From positions 620,001 to 684,000 of the forward strand of contig LNKV01000001.1 of assembly GCA_001465935.1 (NCBI GenBank): a stretch of DNA of 64,000 nt, in the 5' to 3' direction. The notes under the pieces were generated by a model, which ran no database searches, was not told the origin of the DNA, and was given only the letters and a program-made list of their open reading frames with translations. Below are positions 23,822-34,868 of this stretch, piece after piece (the stretch's first letter is position 1; every line of letters starts with the position of its first letter). A program made the position numbers and the translations under genes. This DNA comes from Clarireedia homoeocarpa (Eukaryota > Ascomycota > Leotiomycetes > Helotiales > Rutstroemiaceae).

Positions 23822-26548
23822 TTAATTCTGGCCTCCACTCAAAAAGAAATCCAATTCACTTGGCCCTCCTCTCGAATGTTCATTCTCAGCCAACTGTTCC
23901 AACAAACTTAAGAATGGATCTTTCTCCTCGCCATTCGTCCCCGTACTTCCATTATTGCTTCTCCCTCCAGGCGTCATCGCTGTGTGATCTCCAAAACCGA
24001 AATTCCCATTATGTACAGCGTTACTTCCCATATGCGGCATACCGAACATGGGATCGAAATTATTGTCTTGAGACATTTGCGGGGAGAAATTGTAAGGCTG
24101 TGGGGGAGAGAAGGGAATCTGAGAGAGGTTGGTCAGGGAGGTTCCTTTGTTGGGGAAGGGTGTTGGGGAGAGAAGGCCGTGCTGAGGGAGGGGAAGTTGT
24201 TCGATTGATGGACGGCCGTTCGGATTGTTCGGCGATATTATGGGTCGGTCTTTTAGTCCGTTTGTAAGAGCTCGTTTTCGTGCTGAGGAGGTCGATTTTC
24301 TTTTTGTGTTTATCGATGATGGTGGTTGATCGTTCGATGATGACGCGCTATTGCTAGTTATTGAGTTTACTCGTGGTGCATAAATGCCTTGTCCTTGGTA
24401 GGCGTCAGGGGATGGAGCCACAACATCCGCAAAGGAGATATGTGCCCCGTCGAAGAACTGCCCCAAGTCGCTGTAGCGATCGAAGAAGTCCTCGAGGTGA
24501 AATACCGGGCTATATCGCATCGGATTGCTCGCCAGTGATTTCACCAAATCAGAATGACAACCATAAATCGTCTGTAATGTTTCGCGTTGATGCTGAACAG
24601 AAGACCATGCGTATCGTAGCTCTGAAAGTTGTTGCATTTCTCGGGAAAGGAATTCGGCGCTGGCGGAAAATACTTCACCCTCACGTCCGCTTTTGTAATG
24701 CGTTCCATGTACATGTACTGTTCCTGCTGTGCAGATGCAGTATCCAACGAATGCTGGCCATTCTATTAAGGCTGACTGTTTGCCCAATTCCACGAGTTCG
24801 GCAATTGCGTTCGCATGCAGGAAACATAAATTTGTAGCCTCGATCTGCCATGATTGATGTTGACCTGTTCCGGCCAACTCAGCTAAGTCAATTGGCAAGA
24901 AAGGGCGGTAAATTAAGCAGTGGATCAGATGGTAGATCAACTTGCTTAGGACGAGCGTGGTACTGTCCGGTTGTCCGAATAACGTATCGACGGAAGAGAA
25001 GACATCTTGAGTACCAGAAGCCCAAACATCGAGATCCTGGCGAATCTTCGATAGATTCGATAACGAATGCCATGGAAAATGGGAATCGCCTGTATTTATA
25101 GCGGTAAAATTAGTAAAAGTTTGAGCTGATGGGTGAGTATCGTAGAACCTGCCTTTTACTCCTCCGGCTGCGAGATATCGATTAGTGATTCCCAGTATCC
25201 GCACAATATCAATGAGCATTCCACTACTGCCTTGACTCTTCTTACCACTGCCAAAATGTAAGTTTGAACCACTTTGGAAGAACTCTCCTTCAACAGGGAG
25301 GGCGGCTGGACTGGGTGACCATGACGGTAACCGCAGTGCAATGGACTTGTCTGCAATTAGTGATGGCCGTTTGGATCCGCATGTTATGAATCTGTCCATT
25401 AGATAACAAGTCCAGAACAAGCGTCGTCGCATTTCTCTTTCTACTGCATTTACTCGAACCTTATGATCAAATTCTCGATGCAGCTCTAACGCAACTGCCA
25501 TTCCAATCCCATTGGCTACTCATAGTCAGCATGCGTCTAGATAATTATTTTCTCCATCAACTCACCAAGCATCATGTACGCCTTCTTTCCTTTTCCTGCT
25601 GCAGTGTATGAAATGGCAAGAAGCAGTAAAGCCTGTAGGGTATCAATGGATGGCTCATCAATATCCAGCTGTGACCTTGCTCTGTGAGCGTAGTCTTCAC
25701 TCAATCTAACCGCGGCATGATATCCATTTGGGTGTACGGTGTATCTTGGTAAGAGTTAGTAATTTTGATATCTGCATCAAGTCTCTTATTGACGTACCTC
25801 GCACTAACAGCATAGATTGCATACAGAAGATATGTTGGAATCTGGTTAAGTTGCATTCGCTGTCGAATCGTAGGCTCATCTACGATATGATATGATTTAC
25901 CATGGCACCGGATGAAGTATGTATCTAAAAGGACATCTTGTTGTACGGACGGGGAAGATTCGCTGAAAGTCACATTAGTTGATTGAACCCTCTAAAATTA
26001 GTCATTATTCATACCTGATTGGTGTAGGAGAGTAAACTGCCGATTCATCTGCGAGATTTGTACTTATTTCGAGCTGCGGTGTTTTTGGTTTGACCTCGCC
26101 GTTGTCGATTTTTTCCTCTTCTCCAGCCGCAGCCGAGCCGCCACTTCCATCGTTATTGGGAGAATGCGATTTCTTCTCATCTCTCAACTTCCTCTCCAAT
26201 CCATCAACCCTCTTCAATAAAGCTTCCAATACATCCGTCTTGGGCCCGCGTTTCTTCGGAACGGCATCTATAAAGGTATGTTAGAGCTAAGGATTTCTAG
26301 AAGTTCGCAGATCGGTACCACCCCACCATAAATACACGGGCATTGGAAGACCTGGCACGCTTCGCAAGTCGGTCGCAACCGATTGCATTTGATCTGGAAA
26401 ATTTCTTAGTATACTGGAATCATTTAAATGAATGCTGACCGACCTTCCGCTTCCTACACGATTTGCAATTCATTGATTCTCGCGGTTCGTTGCTCATACG
26501 TCGTGCAGGTAATCTTTCAATGCCAACCTGCGCTGGTCTTCCAGACAT
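23822..26548 (-). CDS. Zn(II)2Cys6 transcription factor with fungal_trans domain, 7 exons
   Basis: Predicted 799-residue nuclear regulator. Exons 26444-26548, 26327-26393, 26015-26267, 25798-25962, 25566-25744, 25153-25515 and 23822-25089. The first junction assembles the binuclear cluster: C28-x2-C31-x6-C38-x6-C45-x2-C48-x6-C55. The linker VPKKRGPKTDVLEALLKRVDGLERKL follows and should form the dimerisation coiled coil. The fungal-specific middle homology region spans roughly residues 150-520, with HREFDHKV...EREMRRRLFWTCYLMDRF. The C-tail is Asn/Ser/Pro-rich. The last intron (25090-25152) appears to use a GC donor; without it the protein would be 820 residues with 21 extra in the domain. Targets are unknown. 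It is not a QutA/QA-1F-type activator, as no AROM-like domains are seen. Confidence 0.85.
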
Positions 26549-29372
26549 GGTGCTTCCACACCAAGAAACGCGAGAAGTATGATTCCTTTTGCCAGCTGCT
26601 TCAAATCCGTCACATCATAAGGGCTGTTCGCAAGGCGGCGCGCAAAACATCACGAGTGTGTATGTATGTGCGTATGTGTGTGTGCGGCTTTCGAGTTCGA
26701 GGGCTGAGCTCCAGTTGATTCTAGACTTCAGGTGCAGAATCCAAAATAAAAGTTCAATAAAATGTACGCTCGCAAAACATTAACTTTACGGACACCGTAT
26801 TCGACGAGGTTTCTCGGACTTATGGGTGAATAAGATGGAATTCGCCAATCGCAGATGTCATCCAATTACATATGTGTCGGACCGTCCTGGACCGAACTGC
26901 CCCCAACTTGTGCTATTGAGCTATTGTGCTCCGGTTTCTCGTTGATCAGTTGACGAGTGTTGAAGCTTGTTATGCTTTTAACCTTAGGGTCACCCGTATG
27001 CGAGGAATAAGGTCGAATTCAAGCAGATATGGACGCGGACGTGGCGTTGGGGTCGCCGAAAGTGGCTGGGGAGGGGGGGGTCAAGACGGATGAAGAAACG
27101 AGATGATTGGCATTGGATGTTTTCTTTCAACGAAGGTTTACACAATCGTATGAAAAGAGAAAGTATAGGATGAGATGAATGGGAAGAGATGGGGACGAAG
27201 GGTGCTGGTGGGCTACGCAACAAGTGTAAGGTAGTGACCGATGAAAGGTAATTAACGTATTATTTGGGGAACCTTGCAGGAAAATCCGCCAGAGAAAATG
27301 GGGGCGTGATCGATTTCTCGAGCTATGTCGGTAGTGGTAAGTAAATAAAGGAAAAGATCGAGAAGGAAACGAGCGGCGAAGGAGGGTTGGCTTGTAGGGT
27401 ATACCATGCCATAGGATAGGTAGAGAAGATTGCGGGGGGGAGAGGTACTGACTGTACGCAGGTGAAAAGCTAAAAGGATTTCTAGCCATGCAACAAGGGG
27501 TAGTTCATGGTGTATGCCATGCTGTACACCAGTATGCCCAGGTGAAAGCATGGATATTATCAGGAGAATGGAAGACACAACCTCGGGACTGCAAGCTTGC
27601 TTGTCGTTCGGTCAATGGGCACCGGTCATGGATCTGAAGCTTTCTTGTCTTACAACTGCCATAGTATCCAACTATTTCTTGCAGATATTCATCAGATCCT
27701 AGGGTAAAGCAACCGTCTCGAGGCTTTTCAAGGGCCGGTTGAAAAGCAAATAAGAAGAGAACCTTTGAACAAGAATTGGTAAATGGCAAGTGGTAAATGA
27801 CCATGAGTCGACTAAAATCCGGTGGAAAGATGGAGTATCTCACGGACCAGCTACCATTTTGGACATTGTTCCGCATAGAAAACTGGGGTCAAAAGAAGAT
27901 TTCCTGAGATTCCCCGGCCGAGCATCTCCAGTACTTTACCGGCTGAGGAAGGAAGGGCCACAAAATTCGACGAGGTTATCCTATTGCTGTGCTGCAGTGT
28001 AGCGTTCCTTTTCTTGCGGAACTCAACAGATTATCAGCCCTGCTCTACTGCCCAGGTGTCTATCAAACCCCCATGTTGCCCCATGCAAGTTCTATGAAAG
28101 GACATATCAACCAAACATTGCAAAGGGGATAAATGAGACCTAGGGAATGCGAGGAGGTGGCGGACTGCATCAAGAGTAATACACGGCCGCTTTACTGCAT
28201 AATTTGCGAGTCACCAGAGCCAACATGTGGTAGTCGAGTGTAGCTAGTTTCGCGGTGTGAACCGTAAACTTGAACTTGCCCCTTCATCACTCACATCCAC
28301 TTTGATACCCACACGTCCACTTGAGTTCCCACAAAAGTTGTGGAGCCGTTGCATGTAAGTTTAGAGTGTACGAGATACGTCGGTACTCCGTCTAGACGCA
28401 TACCGTCGCAACAAATTGCCCGGGTTGTCTCTCGCCACCATTAGTCGTTTTTCTTTCCTTCTCAATTCACATTTCCTGGGGTTATACCTTGAACTTCTCC
28501 AGACACCGTAAATCTGGCGGATAGATATCAAATCCAAGCCCGTCTAGTCCTTGCAGCAGTAGTCTTGCCAAGTAACGATAGGTGTATCTGAATGATTGGC
28601 GCGCCTAAGTAAGGTTAAAATAAAAGTAAGTGTCCGGAGACTATGGGACTTGTGCTATTGCTAACGGGTAGCAACCTTCACAAAGAAATTGGGTCGCATC
28701 TTCGACGGGTTCTTTTCCAAAAGCATCTTGCAATCTCACTGAAGCTGATGACAACGAGGTCCCTGAGCTCCTTTGAAGATCCTTTGAGATTAGGATTTCG
28801 CTTTTAACGTGCGGATCTCTGGAGATTTTGACGTTGTTGATTGCGGATCCGTAATCCACTTTTCGAGCACTCCTCGGACGGACGTTATTTGAAATGTACG
28901 ATCCGAGACCACCGAAGATTCACCTCCTCTCATACGGGGTTTGACGGATAGCTTTGTGATGGTAGAACTACGATATCAGGGCAAAAAGCGACTTGTGAAA
29001 TTCTTATACTGCATCATACGTTGTTGTTTCGGCCACTGTCGTGATATCTCACGTCTAGGTCGTTCAGCCCTGGCTATAAGAGGCTTCCATATAACAGTAG
29101 CAATCTAACTGTCATCTATAATCCGATTGAACTAAGATCGGTGATGGACATATACTGGCGCTTTCGATATAACGGGACCTGATCTTATATCCCTCTGATA
29201 TAGACCCAGCTTCCACAGAATGTAACTCGAAAATAAACAACTAATCAACTTCTCACTTCATCAAACCCGCTTATCGGCCCTTAATGAAAGGAGTGCACAA
29301 GTAATATAATAAAATTATTGCAGTGAATATCTGAAACACAGCTTCCCCGCAAAATTGTAAGCGCCACCTCTG

Positions 29373-29418
29373 CGCACATGTTTTTCTACTATGGTCGCAC
29401 ATGTTTTTCTACTATGGT
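29373..29418. repeat. Perfect tandem duplication, 23-bp unit x2
   Basis: The unit starting CGCACATGTTTTTCTACTAT occurs twice head to tail with no mismatch. Confidence 0.95.
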
Positions 29419-30246
29419 CTGTGTATCGGAGAAAGGACATGTACCTGTAAACTTTCTTTCGGAGGATGAACATTACATGTTGCATACATGGGACAATTAT
29501 GGGACGAAAGTCATACTTTGATGCGGGCTGGGGTAACACGACGTGCTTTTGTGTACCTTTATTGCAACTGCCGCGATAGCTTGCATCACTCTTCGCACAT
29601 TCTTGCACAACTACCCTATGCGTATATGTATGAACCACGCCTGGGAGCAGGTCACTCACTTTTCTTCTCAAGTCACGGCAGCTCAACTTGCACCGAGGTG
29701 AAAGCACGCAAGCTATCCTATGCCGTATGGTGACCACCAATGGCAACGTCCCTTAGCCCCGAGATCGAGTCACTGCATACTTTCGCATGAGAGGAAGGTA
29801 CAAAGGGACTAGCTTCATTCTTTCCTTCGCGCCGCTGGATGCGAGTGGTCTCCGGTACGTACAGCGGGTAGATTCATCCGCTACATTCATGACTCCCGAT
29901 TCACCCCTTCTGCTGCCACTTACCTTGCACTGCACATGTACTGCATGTATCTTCATGTGCACAACCCTTACTCATATCCACCTCTCCACAATTCATCTGC
30001 ACCCCGCTACCCCCAGAAAATGACATCGGTAGGGAGCGCATCCCACACGACACAGCACAGCACAACACGAAAAAGGCATCTCATACATTTATTAGCGCAA
30101 AATCCGGAATGTCCAGATCAGGCAGAATATTGTGGCGAATGCCGACCCACCTTCCTTCCTGTTTCTTTCACTTTTCCACTGCAATCTCTCATCGACAAGA
30201 ATCAAAATAGAATAAATACGGCAACACAAGAAAAAGGACGCGTTGT

Positions 30247-30288
30247 CTTTTAGTCACAAGCTTTTACCTTTTAGTCACAAGCTTTCAC
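30247..30288. repeat. Tandem duplication, 21-bp unit x2
   Basis: The unit CTTTTAGTCACAAGCTTTTA(C) at 30247-30267 is repeated at 30268-30288 with one T-to-C difference. It overlaps the stop-codon end of the weak 152-residue frame on the minus strand. Confidence 0.9.
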
Positions 30289-30729
30289 CTCCCGCTTCCT
30301 TTCCTCCCTTCGTTCTGTCATCAAGGAGCGGAGTTGCTGCTCACGGGACGACGGGCCCCAATGGTAGGTCTCCCGGACCGGCCCTTTGGTCCTTGAGAAG
30401 TGTGTAGGGAAGGCGGCCGGTTCGGACCGGCTAGGTGGGCTTTGATTTGCTGGAGATGCAGGAGAGGGGTGATTAGTGTCAGGGCAGAGTTTGCTTTTCG
30501 AAAAGTAGCGCTGTTGCCCCTGATGGTGCGAGGAGATGCGGGGAGTGTTGGTTTGTTGTGGGTATATAATAGATGTATTATAGGCTCCCTCGTTCATTCC
30601 ATGCTTGAAAAGGTGTTGGATGAATAGTGCTGTAGATGGCGATGTAGGCGCATCAGTAGACTGTAGGACAGTCTTTGAGGAAGGTGAGTAGTTCGGATTG
30701 TAGACGTACTGATTCGTAAGTTGGTTCAC
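30271..30729 (-). CDS. Possible small hypothetical protein (152 aa)
   Basis: I do not recognise it. The open frame encodes a Ser/Pro/Asn-rich N-terminal two thirds and a charged C-terminus (SSREQQLRSLMTERREERKR) that looks helical, with no signal peptide or membrane segment. Support is limited to length, lack of simple repeats in the frame and a protein-like C-terminus. It stands alone in a gene-poor area with no splice-linked exons seen. It could be a chance frame or an exon of a larger gene. Confidence 0.25.
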   Translation of the reverse strand: MNQLTNQYVYNPNYSPSSKTVLQSTDAPTSPSTALFIQHLFKHGMNEGAYNTSIIYPQQTNTPRISSHHQGQQRYFSKSKLCPDTNHPSPASPANQSPPSRSEPAAFPTHFSRTKGPVRETYHWGPSSREQQLRSLMTERREERKREVKACD

Positions 30730-31483
30730 TTATTGATGTGTTCAACTTCTCTTGTGTATTAGGGTTAGGTAAGGTAAAGTTGAGTAGGAGAGAGTTATGC
30801 CTTTGTCTAGTATCTGAGCTTGGTCTTTAACATCTGTCGACTCAAAATATCCACCACGGTAAACGCATTTCCTGCCAGCACCTATGAACCTACTCAGAAA
30901 TGCAAATCGGCACCCGAGACAGCTAGATTGTTCCTCAGAATGACTAAAAATCATTATAGCACCTTGCAACTAACAACTTAAGTACATTATCTTACCCTTT
31001 CACTTTCGTTGTACTGGCCAGTCTACTCCAGCCCTTTTCCTAACATTATCTCCTCACTTTCCTCTCCTCTCCTCTCCTCTCCTCCCCTCACCCCTGCACA
31101 TCCGCCATTCCCATAGGATACCTCATTCATACCACATTCCTCAACAAGACAAAATCTCTCCGCACACACACGCACACACACATCCCACACATATCACACA
31201 TATCACACACCAAAGCCCACGACCGAAGCTAGCTAGATTCCTTACGCAGCAGAAAAAGCTCCATACATACAAAAATATTGCAGAAGCGAATTCCTCATAT
31301 TCCCTAAACTTATATTCCCACCTCCCGTATCCAGGCATCCAATTTACCACCTGAATGGTGCCATTCGATGACCATATGTGGTCACATGGAATAGTTATCC
31401 CTAGAGGAGTCCCTTCTTTCGCAGTTCTAGCCAGAAGAATCAATCATGTTCTACTCTCTAACATATATTCAGTACCTAAATCC

Positions 31484-31510
31484 AAACACACACACACACA
31501 CACACACACG
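31484..31510. repeat. (CA)n microsatellite
   Basis: About 12 CA units at about 31486-31509. A second interrupted CA/CACAT tract lies at about 31162-31210. Confidence 0.9.
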
Positions 31511-32765
31511 AGTTAACTTGACCTCCTAGACCATCTACATCAACATCTACATCAACATCAACCCAAAGATCTAGACCAGCTGAGGAGTAGAGACAGATAG
31601 ATCGATAGCCAGATCTCACAGTAATGACGCAGAAAGAACGAATGAACGATATATAAGCACTTATTTTCTTTTTTCTTTTTTTTCTTTTCGCTGTAAAAGT
31701 TATACAAAATGAATAACTCAGATTGATTCCATTCCATATAAGCCAAACCAGCTAATTAATATCCATGACATCGAAAGTACAGTACAGTACAGTACAGTAT
31801 GACCGCAACGAGATGAAAACCCATACATACATACATATATACATACGTCTTTCCTTGTCTTGCCTTGCCTTGCATTCCCTAGGTAATGTGATTTGTGAAG
31901 TTATACTCACTCACGTTGCGATAAGAGCATACATACATACTAGTATTTCCTTGCGAACGAAAACTTAAACTTAAATTTACAGGCAACTCCTCCTCCTCCT
32001 CCTGCTCTTCCAGGATGAAGCTGCTTCCACGAGATGCACATCAATTTACAGCGCAGGAACTAGATGGATGGATGGATGGATGCATCGCAATCGTTATGAC
32101 TTACCAAGATGAGCGACGGCGATGCTTATTACACAAATCACAAGAACCAGCAGGCAAGAGGGGTTGAGGACAGACATCCAAACAGCCACCAAGACTCATC
32201 TTCAGATATATTCTTTCTCTTTCATTGTTGCATTGATATGGAGCATACTACAGACAGAAACCCTAGATTGACAACTAAAGAAAAAATTGTCCATGCAATA
32301 ATCCAATACCAATACCAATTCCAACCAATCCAATTCCAACCCCCAATTCAATCGAACAACGACAACAAACCCACACAGTCTAAAGATATGAAACCCAACA
32401 AATCCGAAGTTGATTCCTCTCTTCTTTGCACATGCGAATCCACGAAAGAATCCAAAATCGTTGTTTCATCTCGACTCATCTACAACGTCCATTCCCATCC
32501 TCCGATTCTCCTCGCGCCGTGTCCAAGTTCTGCTGATGATGAAGAAGAATGAGAAAGACACAGTGAGCGCACTATATCCACCAACGCCTGCCTGAGTGCC
32601 TCATTCAATCGATAGATTGATTAATCAAATCAAATCCATCAATTAAAAGGAAGAAGAACACCACTCCATGCACATATTGCAACCAATCGATACACCCCAT
32701 ACCCCACATCTCCTCCCACCTACCACCCCCAAGCTCCACGCCATCTCATCACATCACGCGCATCA

Positions 32766-34868
32766 TCAATACAACCCCCTCCCACTAGCCAACCTCACAA
32801 AACTATACGGAACATTCTGTCCCACCAACAGCCTCAATGTCTCCACCGTCGTAAACGCGCTCGTATCCGCAACCCCATAAGCCGTCCAACCACAATTCTC
32901 CGCCGCAGCCATGGGATCTCCCTTCCTGGGCCCATTCGCAAGATCGACAAAAACCTTCCCCTTACTACCTCTCTCCCCATCTCTCCCATTGCTAAAGTAC
33001 CTCAGAAGCGGCTGCACAAGGTGTGTTTTCTCCGGCGGCAAGGCCGAAATAATCGCAACGGGGATATCACTTCTCGTAACAGATTCCATAGATGTAAAAG
33101 GTTCGACCCCTGCTGCTAATGGACCTTGCGCTTTAAATCCCACTGTATATATTTTCCCGATGTTGAGACTGCGCAGCGCGAAGATGACTGAGGCGGCGCC
33201 TTCGCCGTTACTAGAGAGGATAATCGCCGCTCGGTCTTTGTACGCGGAGGGTGCGAAATCACGTGTGAGGGTTGCGCGGATGCCTTTCCATGTGGCGTTG
33301 TCTCCGATAAATGTACTTGATGTTCCGTCACCTCGCACGACGATTGTATCGATAGCGCCGATGGTTCGGGCGGCGTCGGTGAGCTGGGGAATGTAGGGTT
33401 GCGAACTCGGGAGAGGAGGGTTAATGTATGCGCCACCGAAGTTTGGTTGTAGACAGAAGGCTTCGACGGTACCTTTGCTGCCGCGATCGACGGAAGCGAA
33501 GTTGTGAGGGAGACCGAGTTCGTTGAAACATTTTTCGAAGAAAGTAGCTTGAGGGGTGGAGCGGAAGTTACCAATGGCATAGATGTTCTTTTTCGGCAGT
33601 TGTCCCATGGTTGATAAAGCCCCGTTGATTTCAGCCGCGCTCAATTGACCCGGAGCAGCGACAATCGGTAGCAAAGGATGAGTGATCGGTGAGAAGACAG
33701 TATTAAGTGCTCGCGAGAGTTGGCCGAGCTGGCCCATATTAACCGCAGATAACGGAGGACCGTCGGGATAATTAGCTTTGATTTGAGACCTAAAGTACTC
33801 GAGTTCGTAGTTTTCAGACATCGAGTTAATGATAGTAATCATCTTGACAATATCTCCGTACTTTCGGCTCTCTTGGAAGATCTCTTGAGCTCTGGGAGAT
33901 GGCCATTTGAATGTTCCGGAGAAATCGTGGAATGCTGAAATGATCTTACTGTTTCCTCGCTGCTCGAATAATTTACGTCGAATGTCCTCAGGTAACCAGA
34001 TCTCTACATCGATATACTCGCAGCCCCACTGTATCGCTCGGTAAAGATATTCATAGTAGAGCTCGGGATTGTCCATAGGGAACCGGCCATTTTCCCGGGT
34101 ACATCTTGTCGTAAATATTATCGGCAATTCCGTACGTTGTCTCAATAACATCACCTGTTCTCCAACGTAACTCAGACTTGGTACTGAATTGAAACCGCCG
34201 TCTGGTAAAGGCTCCTTTAATAAATCAACACGAATCTCTACTGCGTCTGATCCAACTGAGAGGATGTCCAAATTCGACAATGCCGTCCGGACGTCTGGAA
34301 ATGTGGTCGATATGAAGTAAGTTCTTGGTTTGGTGATGAGTGCTTCGTGATGACTGATTTGTCCTAGAATGAACGCAATAAACCGCGAAAGATCTCTTCG
34401 GAAAAAGGGTGTCTCTGTGTAAAGAAACTCGTAATCGCATGAGGCCGAAAGATCAAGATCTGGCGGCATTCCCAAGCCCACACAATGTGCGTTAATGGCA
34501 ACCATTAGAGATTTGTTCCTTGACTCTATATCAGCCTTTGCATCGTGGCCTGCGATGCCAATAACAGTGCCGTAATCTTCATCGCGAACAGATGAAAAGC
34601 TTGGAGCCGTTCGATGTGGTTTTCCAAGTACATCCGCAAAAATAGACACAATCTTTTCTTGACCCTGACCATAGACGATAACCACTATTCGTGTATCCCC
34701 CATTCCAGCTTTGGTTCCATTAATAATTCCATTTGTGCTCTTCGGCCTAGCCGGCGTCGGCACGGATTGTTGCTGTTTGGTTGCCATGAGACGGTGGCCA
34801 CTTGATGGCTGCACCAAGGTGTTATTTGACGAGATGAGCTGCGGAAGAGTTCTTGAATGATCGGACAA
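32766..34868 (-). CDS. qutR: Quinate-repressor-like protein (AROM C-terminal half homologue)
   Basis: Single-exon 700-residue protein homologous to the C-terminal part of pentafunctional AROM, as are QutR and QA-1S, which repress quinate catabolism. A type I dehydroquinase-like domain spans about 185-400 and keeps the active-site pair His314 (SAFHDFSG) and Lys342 (GDIVKMI) plus Arg386 (LSRALN). A shikimate-dehydrogenase-like domain (about 425-700) has lost its catalytic pair: the NVTxPxK loop reads YINPPLP (481-487) and GxNTDxxG reads GDNATWKG (522-529). The shikimate-kinase-like N-terminus has no P-loop GxxGxGK, and the protein is about 200 residues shorter than classical QutR. Lost enzymology fits a regulator that binds pathway intermediates. 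No quinate structural genes are adjacent. Confidence 0.82.
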   Translation of the reverse strand: MSDHSRTLPQLISSNNTLVQPSSGHRLMATKQQQSVPTPARPKSTNGIINGTKAGMGDTRIVVIVYGQGQEKIVSIFADVLGKPHRTAPSFSSVRDEDYGTVIGIAGHDAKADIESRNKSLMVAINAHCVGLGMPPDLDLSASCDYEFLYTETPFFRRDLSRFIAFILGQISHHEALITKPRTYFISTTFPDVRTALSNLDILSVGSDAVEIRVDLLKEPLPDGGFNSVPSLSYVGEQVMLLRQRTELPIIFTTRCTRENGRFPMDNPELYYEYLYRAIQWGCEYIDVEIWLPEDIRRKLFEQRGNSKIISAFHDFSGTFKWPSPRAQEIFQESRKYGDIVKMITIINSMSENYELEYFRSQIKANYPDGPPLSAVNMGQLGQLSRALNTVFSPITHPLLPIVAAPGQLSAAEINGALSTMGQLPKKNIYAIGNFRSTPQATFFEKCFNELGLPHNFASVDRGSKGTVEAFCLQPNFGGAYINPPLPSSQPYIPQLTDAARTIGAIDTIVVRGDGTSSTFIGDNATWKGIRATLTRDFAPSAYKDRAAIILSSNGEGAASVIFALRSLNIGKIYTVGFKAQGPLAAGVEPFTSMESVTRSDIPVAIISALPPEKTHLVQPLLRYFSNGRDGERGSKGKVFVDLANGPRKGDPMAAAENCGWTAYGVADTSAFTTVETLRLLVGQNVPYSFVRLASGRGLY

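Larger units (their letters stand above)
26549..32765. other. 6.2 kb gene-poor region
   Basis: The longest stretch without a confident gene. It contains the upstream region of the Zn2Cys6 gene, two short tandem duplications (29373-29418 and 30247-30288), CA, CTCCT, TACAG, CATA and GATG microsatellites between 31060 and 32080, and one weak small frame at 30271-30729. No transposon proteins, terminal repeats or tRNA folds were recognised. Confidence 0.5.

Noticed and set aside
32766..34868. AROM pentafunctional enzyme or a functional dehydroquinase/shikimate dehydrogenase
   Set aside because: The dehydroquinate synthase and EPSP synthase domains are absent, the P-loop is absent and the shikimate dehydrogenase dyad is lost; this combination fits the QutR/QA-1S repressor group.
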